Assembly (NCBI GenBank): GCA_030426395.1
Contig: JAUHYE010000028.1
Span: forward strand, 1 to 33,764
Direction: 5' to 3'
DNA length: 33,764 bases
Origin: Phycisphaerae bacterium
GTDB lineage: Bacteria > Planctomycetota > Phycisphaerae > Phycisphaerales > UBA1924
Shown here: positions 1-6,850 of the stretch, piece after piece
How the letters are laid out: each line of letters opens with the position of its first letter
Numbering within the stretch: position 1 is the first letter of the stretch
Made by a program: the position numbers and the translations under genes
Notes under the pieces: model-generated
The model's input: the letters and a program-made list of their open reading frames with translations, nothing else
The model's database searches: none
What the model was told of the DNA's origin: nothing

Positions 1-263
1 AACTCGAACGATCGTCCGTCCCAACGCGTGATCGCCTGGGGCTGGCTCCCACCGACTGAAATCCACCCGCCGGCGAACAGGGCGGGACCCGAGCCATCAT
101 CGAACACGATGAAGTCCAACGCGGAGCCGCCGACCTCTTGGCTGCCGAGCGCCGACCAGCCTGGCTCGCACTCCTGCGCAGACGCCAGGGACCCGCACGC
201 CACCGCCGCGGCGCCCACGAGAAACACGATTCCACGGGTCCGGCCGTTCGCTCGATCGTTCAT
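1..263 (-). CDS. Secreted propeller-repeat protein, N-terminal part only (runs off the window)
   Basis: Reading back from an ATG whose last base is 263, the frame stays open to the window edge (87 codons). The product starts with a basic n-region and a hydrophobic stretch, a signal peptide that probably ends at the Ala-Gln of LASAQEC (about residue 31). Then comes CEPGW and one unit of the motif DDGSGPALFAGGW...ITRWDG, the same repeat found 14 times in the protein at 30822-33290 and in the partial gene at 33317. I infer a secreted beta-propeller-like protein, probably with the dockerin-like tail of its relatives, though that part is outside the window. AAGGGAG lies 6 nt before the ATG, and a sigma70-like promoter sits at 328-356. 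Function unknown. Confidence 0.85.
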   Translation of the reverse strand, partial: MNDRANGRTRGIVFLVGAAAVACGSLASAQECEPGWSALGSQEVGGSALDFIVFDDGSGPALFAGGWISVGGSQPQAITRWDGRSFE

Positions 264-298
264 CCCAGGCTCCCTTGCCGTTGTTGCTTCCGCCGTGG

Positions 299-314
299 CT
301 CGCGGCGTCGCGAG
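299..314. other. Short GC hairpin in the 5' leader of the first gene
   Basis: CTCGCG, loop GCGT, CGCGAG: a perfect 6-bp stem between the promoter at 328-356 and the start codon at 263. It could stabilise the leader or be chance in GC-rich DNA. Confidence 0.35.
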
Positions 315-327
315 GCTCCAAGGGGGC

Positions 328-356
328 AAGATACACGAAACGGGTAAGGAATGCAA
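328..356 (-). promoter_or_regulatory. Sigma70-type promoter for the first (truncated) gene
   Basis: On the minus strand TTGCAT (351-356), a 17-bp spacer and TATCTT (328-333) give good -35 and -10 matches at the best spacing. The predicted leader is about 55-60 nt and contains a Shine-Dalgarno sequence. It is one of the clearest consensus promoters in the window. Confidence 0.6.
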
Positions 357-363
357 GCTTTCT

Positions 364-1188
364 TTACTCGCAGCCCGCGTCGAACTCGTTCTGGAACGCC
401 AGGAAGTCGAAGATCGTGAATTCGTCGTCGCGGTCGAAGTCGGCGCGGTCGTCGCGGGCGTCGAAGAGATTCTGGAACATGAGGAAGTCGAAGATGGTCA
501 ATTCGCCGTCGCCGTCGAGGTCGGGGCGGCATCGCGGGGGGCGGAACGAGAAGCTCACGCCGTGCCTTGCGGCGTCGCTCAGTCCGGCCTGCTCCTCGGT
601 GGACGCCTCGAAGGCAGCGAAGGACTCGAACGTGTAGCGCCCTGGCGCCAAGTCGAGAATCCAGATCCACGCCGTGGCTCCCGGCTCGGGCGGGCCGCTG
701 ACGATCACGCCGTCGGGGCCGGTGAGCTTGCCCGGCTCGTGCTCGGTGTAGTCGATCTCGTCGAAGGGCTGCGGCTGCACACTGAGGTGGACGTTGGCGG
801 GGCGGTCGAGCTCGAAGACCACTCGCTGGCTCCACGAACCGGCGGCCTCGCGTCGCCTTGTGCCGATGGACACGCGGTCGAGCTGGAAGTTCAGGGTGAC
901 GCCCATGTCGATGCTGGTGCCCCCGGTGGCGCGGGCCCAGTTGTCGATCGTGGTCGTCGCGCGGGGCTCGCCGAAGGTACCCCCGGCCAGGGCGTCGACC
1001 TCGGCGTCGGGGAATGGCAGCTCGTCGTCGAAGTCCGACTGGATGTCCACCAGCGGATTGAATGGCACATGAACCTCGACCCTGGCATCGGCCTGGACGC
1101 TGGCTTCAATGATGTCGGGGAAGACGGGCTGGGCTTGGCTCGCCGAAGCGAGCGCCAGGCTTGCGGTCATGATGGTGAAGCGTGTCAT
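364..1188 (-). CDS. Secreted dockerin-type protein, paralogue A
   Basis: 274 aa. The ATG at 1188 is chosen because GAGGAGG lies just upstream and a typical signal peptide follows (MTRFTIMTASLALASASQAQ, cleavage near residue 20). An upstream in-frame extension is shadow sequence from the neighbouring gene. Residues about 110-215 carry a conserved pattern, SWS...VFELD...IDYTE.EPGKLTGPDG...GRYTFE, shared with the next gene. The last 55 residues hold two EF-hand-like loops (DLDGDGELTIFD and DFDRDDEFTIFD), each followed by FLxFQNxFD, and the protein ends in Gly-Cys-Glu. This matches what has been called a GC-type dockerin in planctomycetes. It sits 29 bp downstream of its paralogue, so the pair is probably cotranscribed. 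The main domain is not recognised; I infer a calcium-binding surface or extracellular protein. Confidence 0.85.
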   Translation of the reverse strand: MTRFTIMTASLALASASQAQPVFPDIIEASVQADARVEVHVPFNPLVDIQSDFDDELPFPDAEVDALAGGTFGEPRATTTIDNWARATGGTSIDMGVTLNFQLDRVSIGTRRREAAGSWSQRVVFELDRPANVHLSVQPQPFDEIDYTEHEPGKLTGPDGVIVSGPPEPGATAWIWILDLAPGRYTFESFAAFEASTEEQAGLSDAARHGVSFSFRPPRCRPDLDGDGELTIFDFLMFQNLFDARDDRADFDRDDEFTIFDFLAFQNEFDAGCE

Positions 1189-1217
1189 TGGGATTCCTCC
1201 TCTCGATCGGCTGGGTA

Positions 1218-2030
1218 TCACTCGCAGCCCGCGTCGAACTGGTTCTGGAACGCGAGGAAGTCGAACAGGGTCAGCGCCTCGTCGTCGTCGAAGTCGGCGA
1301 GCATGTCGCCGGCGTCGAAGAAGTTCTGGAACAAGAGGAAGTCGAAGATGGTCAGCTCGTCGTCCTCGTCGAGATCGGCGCGGCACACGTGCCCGTAGTC
1401 GGCGATCCGCACGACGTGGCGGGCCGAATCGGTGACGCCCTCGATGCCGTCGATCTCGACGCGGTACGCCGCACCGGCCTCGTAGGTGTACCGGCCCCGT
1501 GGGAGGTCGAGCACCCAGGTCCACGCGCTGCGCCCGGGCTCGGGCGATCCGCTGACCACGACCCCGGCGGGGCCGGTGATCGTGCAGGGTTCGATCTCGG
1601 TGTAGTCGATGTCTCGGAAGTCGTTGAGGTCGACGGAGACCTGCACGCGGGAGCGAACCTCGACGTCGAAGATGGCGTGGTGGCTCCACGAGCCGCTCGC
1701 CCAGCGAGCCGGGGCCGAGAGGTGCGAGCCGTCCTCGATAGAAACGTCCAGGTTGGACGTAAAGATGCCATGCGTGCCGCCGAACGTTTCGGCCAGGCTC
1801 TCCATGTGCGGCCTCAGTATCGCGCCGCGGATCTCCGCCTCGGCCTCGGCCCACTCGTCACCGGTTTCCATGTCGGAGTGGGACAACGGCTCGGGGCTCG
1901 CGTCGATCCAGACGGAGCACTCGGCATCGAAGACGAACTCCTGGTAGCGGATCTGGGCGAAGCCGGAACTCGCCCCGATGAGTATGGCCAGCGCGGCCAT
2001 CGGCAGCTTCGTGGTGCATTCTATCGACAT
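1218..2030 (-). CDS. Secreted dockerin-type protein, paralogue B
   Basis: 270 aa. I use the ATG at 2030 rather than the in-frame one at 2045, because GGGGAGG lies 6 nt before it and the signal peptide (MSIECTTKLPMAALAILIGA, cleavage after SSGFAQ) then starts normally. The centre aligns with paralogue A: SWSHHAIFDVE, DIDYTEIEPC, TGPAGVVVSG, PRGRYTYEA. The tail has two EF-hand-like loops (DLDEDDELTIFD, DFDDDEALTLFD) with FLLFQNFFD and FLAFQNQFD and ends Gly-Cys-Glu. All the calcium-ligand positions 1, 3, 5 and 12 are acidic. Function unknown. The two genes look like a local duplication that has diverged strongly at the N-terminus while the tail and the SWS-to-GRYT region stayed similar. Confidence 0.85.
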   Translation of the reverse strand: MSIECTTKLPMAALAILIGASSGFAQIRYQEFVFDAECSVWIDASPEPLSHSDMETGDEWAEAEAEIRGAILRPHMESLAETFGGTHGIFTSNLDVSIEDGSHLSAPARWASGSWSHHAIFDVEVRSRVQVSVDLNDFRDIDYTEIEPCTITGPAGVVVSGSPEPGRSAWTWVLDLPRGRYTYEAGAAYRVEIDGIEGVTDSARHVVRIADYGHVCRADLDEDDELTIFDFLLFQNFFDAGDMLADFDDDEALTLFDFLAFQNQFDAGCE

Positions 2031-2048
2031 ATCGAACCTCCCCAAATT

Positions 2049-2068
2049 GGCGGGCCAAATTGCCCGCC
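2049..2068 (-). terminator. Hairpin downstream of thiS
   Basis: GGCGGGC, a 6-nt loop and GCCCGCC form a perfect 7-bp stem. Read on the minus strand it is followed by AATTT. It lies between the thiS stop and the ribosome binding site of the dockerin-type gene, so it could terminate thiS or shape the leader of the next gene. The heptamer CCAAATT occurs twice here, once in the loop and once beside the stem. Confidence 0.45.
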
Positions 2069-2144
2069 CTCTGGGGTGATACAGCGTTCGGGTTGCCGGG
2101 TTGCACGGGTGTGTGGGCGGCCGTGTGGCGGGTTGAAGGAAAAT

Positions 2145-2366
2145 TCAGCCGCCCCCGACCAGCGTCACGATCTCGACCCTGTCGCCGTCGGCCAGCGTGT
2201 GGTCGTCGTGGGTGGCCTTGGGGGCCACCTCGCGGTTCACTTCGACGGCGCAGGCGGCCTTGGCAAGGCCCAGGTGCTCCACCAGGCCCGCGATCGTGGT
2301 GCCTTCTGGGACCGACCGGGCCTCACCATTGACGTCGAGCGTGATGGTCTGGGTTGCCTGTGCCAT
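2145..2366 (-). CDS. thiS: Sulfur carrier protein ThiS
   Basis: 73 aa, the usual ThiS length. ThiS carries sulfur as a C-terminal thiocarboxylate for ThiG during synthesis of the thiazole moiety of thiamine, in the cytoplasm. The protein has the ubiquitin-like pattern ITLDVNGEARSVPEGTTIAGLVEHLGL, then VEVNREVAP and DGDRVEIVTLVGGG, ending in the Gly-Gly that is adenylated. ThiF, ThiG and other thiamine genes are not in the window, so the gene stands alone. There is no Shine-Dalgarno sequence. TACCAT lies 5 nt before the ATG, which suggests a leaderless transcript. It is divergent from the lipoprotein gene at 2422. Confidence 0.92.
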   Translation of the reverse strand: MAQATQTITLDVNGEARSVPEGTTIAGLVEHLGLAKAACAVEVNREVAPKATHDDHTLADGDRVEIVTLVGGG

Positions 2367-2371
2367 GGGCG

Positions 2372-2377
2372 ATGGTA
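2372..2377 (-). promoter_or_regulatory. -10 element of leaderless thiS
   Basis: TACCAT on the minus strand, 5 nt before the thiS ATG. A -10 hexamer here puts transcription start at about the A of the ATG. Confidence 0.45.
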
Positions 2378-2409
2378 GTCCCCGGGTTACGGCCCCCGGC
2401 CCGATCGCG

Positions 2410-2415
2410 TACCGT
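2410..2415 (+). promoter_or_regulatory. -10 element of leaderless lipoprotein gene
   Basis: TACCGT, 6 nt before the ATG at 2422, with no Shine-Dalgarno sequence nearby. Its position favours the second of the two in-frame ATGs (2416 and 2422). Confidence 0.4.
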
Positions 2416-2421
2416 ATGGGT

Positions 2422-3246
2422 ATGAGCCCGTACCGCCTCCCAGGCCTGTTCCTCCTGCCGCTTCTGGCCGCCCTCGTGCTGACCGGGTGCAAGGAGCAGT
2501 ACAGCCAGGAAAGCCCCGAGGTCCTGCTCGAATCGACGCGGCAGATGGTCCTGGATGGCAACGCCCGGCGCCTGAGCGAGCTGATCTGGACCGAGAGCGA
2601 GGGCGAGGCGCTCGTCATGGACCGCGTCGGCCGCACGTTCGGCGCGCTGCAGCGGCTGGGCAACGCCATCAGCGAAGAGTTCCCCCAAGAGGTCGAGAGC
2701 ATCCGCCGGCAGGCCGACGAGGCGGCCGAGAGCGGCGAGATCTCCAGCATGATCGGCCGCGCGATGACGGCCCAGGGCGGCGTGGCGCGTGGCGCGCCGC
2801 GGGCGCTCCGCGACGAGGGGCGCATGCGGCGCGGGTTCGACAGCATCGTGCGCGAGCTGCTGGCCGACCCGTACGGCTGGCTCGAACGCCACGGCGACAA
2901 GCTCGAACCGATGCGCATCACCGACGACATCGTCGCGCTGAGCTGGCAGGGCAAGCCGGTGCTGGGGCTGCGGCTGGTCGAGCACGACGGCAAGTGGTAC
3001 TTCCGCCTGCCGCTGGACCTGCCGGCGCTCCGCAGCTTCGTGCCCCAGAGCGAGGAGGAGTTCGAGGTGTTCGCCGAGCTGATCGGGAGCATCCACAACG
3101 TGGTGTACGACCTGGCCATCGAGGTCGAGCGCGGCGAGCACAAGAACCTGGAGAGCGTCGCCAGCACGGCGGGCGAGTACGCGCTGCCCACGGCGGCCAT
3201 GGTGATGATCGCGTACGGCAAGGCGCTGGAAGAACGCGGGAACTGA
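2422..3246 (+). CDS. Predicted lipoprotein of unknown function
   Basis: 274 aa. Residues 1-23 are a lipoprotein signal peptide: short basic start, hydrophobic core LFLLPLLAALVL, and lipobox LTGC with Cys23 as the predicted lipidated residue. The mature part is largely helical, rich in Glu and Arg, with no domain I recognise. A beta-like segment near residues 170-205 reads ALSWQGKPVLGLRLVEHDGKWYFRLP. An alternative ATG two codons upstream (2416) is possible; I prefer 2422 from the -10 spacing. The gene is divergent from thiS and 30 bp upstream of the zinc-ribbon membrane protein on the same strand, so the two may be cotranscribed. Confidence 0.8.
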   Translation: MSPYRLPGLFLLPLLAALVLTGCKEQYSQESPEVLLESTRQMVLDGNARRLSELIWTESEGEALVMDRVGRTFGALQRLGNAISEEFPQEVESIRRQADEAAESGEISSMIGRAMTAQGGVARGAPRALRDEGRMRRGFDSIVRELLADPYGWLERHGDKLEPMRITDDIVALSWQGKPVLGLRLVEHDGKWYFRLPLDLPALRSFVPQSEEEFEVFAELIGSIHNVVYDLAIEVERGEHKNLESVASTAGEYALPTAAMVMIAYGKALEERGN

Positions 3247-3276
3247 GGCAAGCCCCACGTTACGGAGACCCCGCCA

Positions 3277-4086
3277 ATGCGACGGCAGCGAAGGTTCCTC
3301 GTGCTGGCCGCGATCGGTTGCCTCGCGTTCGGGCTGGCGGTCTCGGTTGGCCTGGCGTGGGTGCTGTGCTTGTGGCCGACAAAGGACATCGGCAACACCT
3401 TCCAATCGAGCGTGAACTGGCGCCCCGACGGCGAGCCTTCGTACCACACGGTGTACTCGTGGAGCAACTCCAAGAGCATGGGCTTTCGCCATATCGCGGT
3501 GTGGTCGCACCAGGCGTACAAGCCGATCAACCGCCACGCCGCGCGTCGCATGCGTGAGGAGATCCTCGCGGGAAAGGCGGGGCTGCCACCCGACCAGATC
3601 TTCGTCCGGCCGTACGTGGAGCCGGCGTGGCCCTCCTGGCTGCCGGTGCTGCCCGAGGACGACACCGAGTATTCCGAATGGGGCGCACGGGCGGCGGGCT
3701 GGCCCATGCCGTGCCTCGCGTCGCGATCATCGGCGACCACGACGGGCGCACGGAGCGCCTCGTGGTCGATGCGGATCTGGCCCGCGACGGCCACGGGGAG
3801 CGCCGTGCCGCGAGACCCCGACAAGGGCGCCGTGCCGCTGCGGCCGCTGCCACTCGGCCTGGCCGCGAACACGCTGCTGTTCGCCGCCCCGCCGTTCATC
3901 GTGCTGGCGGCCATCCCCGCCGGGCGTCGGGCGCTGCGTCGGCGTCGCGGGCTGTGCCCGGTGTGCGGGTACGCGGTGGGCGGGTTGGATCGGTGCCCCG
4001 AGTGCGGGACCGATGGGATCGGCAACCTGGTTAACGACCCCTCAAACAACACTGGCGCGATCAACACCAGCCCGAATCAGGCCTGA
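3277..4086 (+). CDS. Membrane protein with C-terminal zinc ribbon
   Basis: 269 aa. A transmembrane helix lies at about residues 7-30 and a second at about 192-214, followed by a basic cluster (RRALRRRR) and a zinc ribbon CPVCGYAVGGLDRCPECG from about residue 227. The central part (about 35-190) would be extracytoplasmic and includes GWPMPCL, a pattern I associate with small planctomycete membrane proteins of unknown role. The ribbon, next to positive charge, should face the cytoplasm. The low-complexity stretch around residues 145-185 raised the question of a frameshift, but PLRPLPLGLAANTLLF and the ribbon follow in frame, so I treat it as intact. GGAG lies about 9 nt before the ATG. Confidence 0.8.
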   Translation: MRRQRRFLVLAAIGCLAFGLAVSVGLAWVLCLWPTKDIGNTFQSSVNWRPDGEPSYHTVYSWSNSKSMGFRHIAVWSHQAYKPINRHAARRMREEILAGKAGLPPDQIFVRPYVEPAWPSWLPVLPEDDTEYSEWGARAAGWPMPCLASRSSATTTGARSASWSMRIWPATATGSAVPRDPDKGAVPLRPLPLGLAANTLLFAAPPFIVLAAIPAGRRALRRRRGLCPVCGYAVGGLDRCPECGTDGIGNLVNDPSNNTGAINTSPNQA

Positions 4087-4266
4087 TTCGGCCGGACTTC
4101 GGCGACACACGCGGGCGTGCCGGCGAGAGATCGGAGTCTTCTGGCGGGATCGGCCGGACTTCTGGCGAGACTCCCCGCTTGGCTGGCGGGACTCGCGAGT
4201 TGGCTGGCGAGACTCGCGAGTTTGTTGGCGGAATTCGCGGGTTTGCTGGTGTCATTTCCAGCTTTT
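4078..4266 (+). repeat. Imperfect 21-bp tandem repeat array A
   Basis: Units starting at 4078, 4099, 4120, 4141, 4162, 4183, 4204, 4225 and 4246 share a core like CTGGCGrGACTCGCGAGTTkG. The best copies are 4183-4203 and 4204-4224; the outer ones are degenerate. The first unit overlaps the end of the preceding gene. Because 21 is divisible by 3, both strands show long spurious frames with heptapeptide repeats (such as WRDSRVG). Downstream, about 4285-4320 contains 21-bp spaced copies of the same motif in the opposite orientation. Confidence 0.8.
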
Positions 4267-4460
4267 GCCACCATCTATTCGGCTTCTCTCGCCACAACAC
4301 GCGCAATTCTCGCCTGTTCTTCCCGACATCACCCGAACACAAGGGCCGTTTCGGCCTCGATCCCCTCTTGATGCTCAAGTCGAGGGCCGGTTTCGTCGAT
4401 GCCTGTTGAGCAAGAGCTCCCAACCGCCCGCGGCGGGGCGGGGTCCTGCGCCATGACGAC
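4087..4460. other. 374-bp intergenic region between convergent genes
   Basis: It holds the 21-bp array and its inverted continuation (about 4267-4320), then unremarkable sequence to the stop of the DUF3592 gene. No frame here shows a credible protein. The region separates two convergent genes, so no promoter is needed. Confidence 0.7.
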
Positions 4461-5027
4461 CTAGCCGAAAGAATCGCTCGGCGCGATTCCCTGCTGCGCC
4501 CTGCGTTCCTTGACCTCCTGGACAAGCCCGATCAACGCGCCCGCCCCGAATAGCAGCCAGAACACGCCGATCGCCGTGATGAGCCACGTTCGCCAGGTGA
4601 TGATGCCGCTCGTGTCGTCGAAGAGCATCGAACGCGACGGATCGCGCGCATCGACGAAGACGAAGAACGGCTCGCGCGACGACGCCTCGTCCCTGCGACG
4701 CTCTTGCGTCTGCTGGTCGCCATCCCACTTCGTCTCACCGAAGCCCAGTCGGTCGCCCGTGTACTCCACGCCATCGAGGTGGTACGTGTAGTTCACTTCG
4801 AGCCGGTAACGCAGACCGCCTTCGCTCGTCCTTTCCTCTCGCACCCGGATCGAGTCGAGCGATGCGGGCGTCTCCCGGAGCTGCGCGCGGGAGGCCCGGT
4901 ACGCCGGCACATAGTCGGCCGAAAGAACCCAGCCGAAGGCGAGCAAAGCCATCGCCAGGCAGAACACGACCCCGAAGACACCGTTCGCCGTGCCGCCTGC
5001 CTTCGATTCCACTTGGCCATCACCCAT
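4461..5027 (-). CDS. DUF3592-type membrane protein
   Basis: 188 aa from the ATG at 5027; a GTG one codon earlier (5030) is equally open. Two transmembrane helices, at about residues 16-38 and 150-173, flank an extracytoplasmic domain with LEVNYTYHLDGVEYTGDRL and, later, VFVDARDPSRSMLF. That pairing of a YxYxxxGxxYxG strand with a DPxxPxxSxL-like strand is typical of DUF3592. The C-terminus after helix 2 is charged and cytoplasmic. No biochemical function is known for the family. It is divergent from the small zinc-ribbon gene, with a long inverted repeat between them. Confidence 0.8.
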   Translation of the reverse strand: MGDGQVESKAGGTANGVFGVVFCLAMALLAFGWVLSADYVPAYRASRAQLRETPASLDSIRVREERTSEGGLRYRLEVNYTYHLDGVEYTGDRLGFGETKWDGDQQTQERRRDEASSREPFFVFVDARDPSRSMLFDDTSGIITWRTWLITAIGVFWLLFGAGALIGLVQEVKERRAQQGIAPSDSFG

Positions 5028-5061
5028 CACGGCATACCCCCCGTATCGTATACGGTGCGAT

Positions 5062-5108
5062 TCGATTCCTGCACCATCCGTGAGTGGGTTGGGCGGTGCA
5101 GGAATCGA
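5062..5108. repeat. Perfect 14-bp inverted repeat between divergent genes
   Basis: TCGATTCCTGCACC (5062-5075) and GGTGCAGGAATCGA (5095-5108) are exact reverse complements separated by 19 bp. The centre-to-centre distance is 33 bp, about three helical turns. It lies between two divergent genes, just before the -10 element of the gene at 5131, so it is a candidate regulator-binding site or hairpin. Confidence 0.75.
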
Positions 5109-5118
5109 GTCAAGCCCC

Positions 5119-5124
5119 TATCCT
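5119..5124 (+). promoter_or_regulatory. -10 element of leaderless zinc-ribbon gene
   Basis: TATCCT, 6 nt before the GTG at 5131. There is no Shine-Dalgarno sequence. Confidence 0.45.
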
Positions 5125-5130
5125 CCCCAC

Positions 5131-5460
5131 GTGAAATGCCCCAAGTGCAAGTACGACCTGCGGGCCATCGATCAGAGGCGATGCCCCGAGTGCGGCTGCA
5201 GCCCGTACGCCGTCATCGCCGACAGGGCCGAGCGGCGGCACTGGTACCGCCTCATCTTCCGTGCGGTGAGCTTCTGGGGGCTGCTTGCCATCGTCGTGGG
5301 CGGCATCTGGTTTACGGTGCACCTCGATCGAGAGGGCCATCGCAGCCACAGGCGCAGCAGCATCAACCAAATGGCGGGACATCGCACACGCACGCCCAGC
5401 CAGACACCCCCGGCAGCCTCGTCCGGCTCGGGTGCTGCCCAGTCCCAATCTATTCCCTGA
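5131..5460 (+). CDS. Small zinc-ribbon, single-pass membrane protein
   Basis: 109 aa from a GTG start. I chose GTG 5131 because the zinc ribbon starts at once (VKCPKCKYDLRAIDQRRCPECG) as in related planctomycete proteins, and because the longer frame would need an unrelated Pro/Ser-rich leader and would overlap the inverted repeat. The ribbon (Cys3, Cys6, Cys18, Cys21) is cytoplasmic, followed by a basic linker, a transmembrane helix (about residues 45-65) and a Ser/Thr/Pro/Gln-rich tail that would be outside. The ribbon motif resembles that of the protein at 3277, but there it is C-terminal. Function unknown. It converges on sat. Confidence 0.75.
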   Translation: MKCPKCKYDLRAIDQRRCPECGCSPYAVIADRAERRHWYRLIFRAVSFWGLLAIVVGGIWFTVHLDREGHRSHRRSSINQMAGHRTRTPSQTPPAASSGSGAAQSQSIP

Positions 5461-5474
5461 TGCACGAAACGAAA

Positions 5475-5498
5475 GAACCCGGACTCACGCCCGGGCTC
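5475..5498. terminator. Hairpin between convergent zinc-ribbon gene and sat
   Basis: GAACCCGG and CCGGGCTC form an 8-bp stem with one mismatch around an 8-nt loop. Its position between two gene ends suggests a bidirectional terminator. Confidence 0.5.
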
Positions 5499-5522
5499 GC
5501 GTCGTTCAACTCGTGATGAATA

Positions 5523-6740
5523 TTACTTCTTCGTCGCCCACTTGATCAGCACATCCGCAACCTCGGGCCGGCTGAACTCCTGCGGCGGCCGCTGGCCGGC
5601 GGCCAGCATGTCGCGCACCTTGGTGCCGCTGAGGAAGACCTGGTCGCCCTCGATCTTGGGGAAGGTCTTGCCGCTGACCATGCCCTGGGCCTTATGGCTC
5701 CACGCGGCGTGCTCGAACTTCAGCGGGGTGATCTTGAGGTCGCCCTCGGCCCCGGTCGTGACCTCATCGACGAGAGTCTGCGCGTCGTAGGTGCCGTAGT
5801 AGTTACCAACACCAGCATGATCACGCCCAACAATGAAGTGCGAGCAGCCGTAGTTCTGGCGGACGATCGCGTGCAGGATGGCCTCGCGCGGGCCGGCGTA
5901 CCGCATCGCGGCGGGCATCACCGTGATCATCGTGCGGTCCTTGTTGAAGTACTCGTCGACGAGCACCTCGTAGCACTCCATCCGCACGTCGGCGGGGATG
6001 TCGCCGGGCTTGGTCTCGCCAACCAATGGATGGATCAGCAGGCCGTCGGTGATCTCCTGCGCGCACTTGCACAGGTACTCGTGGGCGCGGTGGATGGGGT
6101 TACGCGTCTGGAAGGCGCTGACGGTGGTCCAGCCCTTCTTCTCGAACGCTTCGCGGGTTTGGGCGGGCGTCAGCCGCTTGTCCAGGAAGGCCTCGGGGCC
6201 ATCGGGATCGACGCACAGCGTCACGACCTCGATCGGGCCGGCCAGGCACGTGTCGCCCTCCTTCTTCACCGCCTCGGCGCCGGGGTGCTGCCCGTCGTCG
6301 TCGCCTGGGTTGTTGAAGAAGATGGTCGCCTCGGCCTCGCGATCGTGCGGGAAGACCTCTTCGATCGTCATCACCGCTTGGAGCGTGCCGTTGGGCGCGT
6401 ACAGCGCGACGCGCTCGCCGACCTTCGGGGCCTTGGCGCCATCGACGCTCAGCGTGATGGGGATGGGCCAGCGGCTACCGTTGCTCAGACGCATGTCCTC
6501 GATCACGCCCTTCACGTCGGCCGAGCCCATGAAGCCGTCCAGCGGGCTGAACGCGCCCATGCCGATCATCTCCACATCGCACGACTGCTTCATCGAGAGG
6601 TCGACGCGGGGCAGGCCCTTGGCCTCGTTGATCAGCTCGTCTCGCCGGGCGCCGGTGGCCACCTGGTCGACCAGGGTTCCTCCGTGAGCCTCGATCAGGG
6701 CCTTCTTGGGTGTCATCGGGGCTTGTGTGGTCGCCGGCAT
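5523..6740 (-). CDS. sat: Sulfate adenylyltransferase (ATP sulfurylase)
   Basis: 405 aa, normal for the homo-oligomeric Sat type. It makes adenosine 5'-phosphosulfate (APS) and pyrophosphate from sulfate and ATP in the cytoplasm. The N-terminal PUA-like domain includes MGAFSPLDGFM (about 61-71). The catalytic domain has QTRNPIHRAHE (211-221), with the QxRN and HxxH-type ATP/sulfate motif, and GRDHAGVG (306-313). The ATG at 6740 has AGGAGG at good spacing, so it is translated from a leadered mRNA. The APS kinase gene cysC is 1.4 kb away on the other strand, beyond a glycosyltransferase. No APS or PAPS reductase is visible, so the pathway branch served (assimilation or sulfation) cannot be decided here. 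Confidence 0.95.
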   Translation of the reverse strand: MPATTQAPMTPKKALIEAHGGTLVDQVATGARRDELINEAKGLPRVDLSMKQSCDVEMIGMGAFSPLDGFMGSADVKGVIEDMRLSNGSRWPIPITLSVDGAKAPKVGERVALYAPNGTLQAVMTIEEVFPHDREAEATIFFNNPGDDDGQHPGAEAVKKEGDTCLAGPIEVVTLCVDPDGPEAFLDKRLTPAQTREAFEKKGWTTVSAFQTRNPIHRAHEYLCKCAQEITDGLLIHPLVGETKPGDIPADVRMECYEVLVDEYFNKDRTMITVMPAAMRYAGPREAILHAIVRQNYGCSHFIVGRDHAGVGNYYGTYDAQTLVDEVTTGAEGDLKITPLKFEHAAWSHKAQGMVSGKTFPKIEGDQVFLSGTKVRDMLAAGQRPPQEFSRPEVADVLIKWATKK

Positions 6741-6850
6741 CGCATCCTCCTGTTGCCCGGGGCTCTGGAAGCGGCCTCACCGGGGGAAGGGGACGTTATG
6801 GCGGATGTCGGTTGGGAGCAACTTTTTCCGGGGTTTGGAAGGGGGATATC

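Noticed and set aside
28-1398. Long plus-strand open frame (456 codons) opposite the dockerin-type genes
   Set aside because: It is the antisense of three minus-strand genes, with no ribosome binding site and a low-complexity product. The minus-strand frames have signal peptides and EF-hand motifs.
3627-4034. Possible frameshift in the zinc-ribbon membrane protein because of an odd low-complexity middle
   Set aside because: The original frame resumes typical sequence (second helix, basic cluster, ribbon) and the alternative frame gives only an Ala/Arg-rich product.
4061-4525. Frames with WRDSRVG or SLASQLASPA repeats over array A
   Set aside because: Same artefact of a period divisible by three, and the frames overlap the ends of two real genes.
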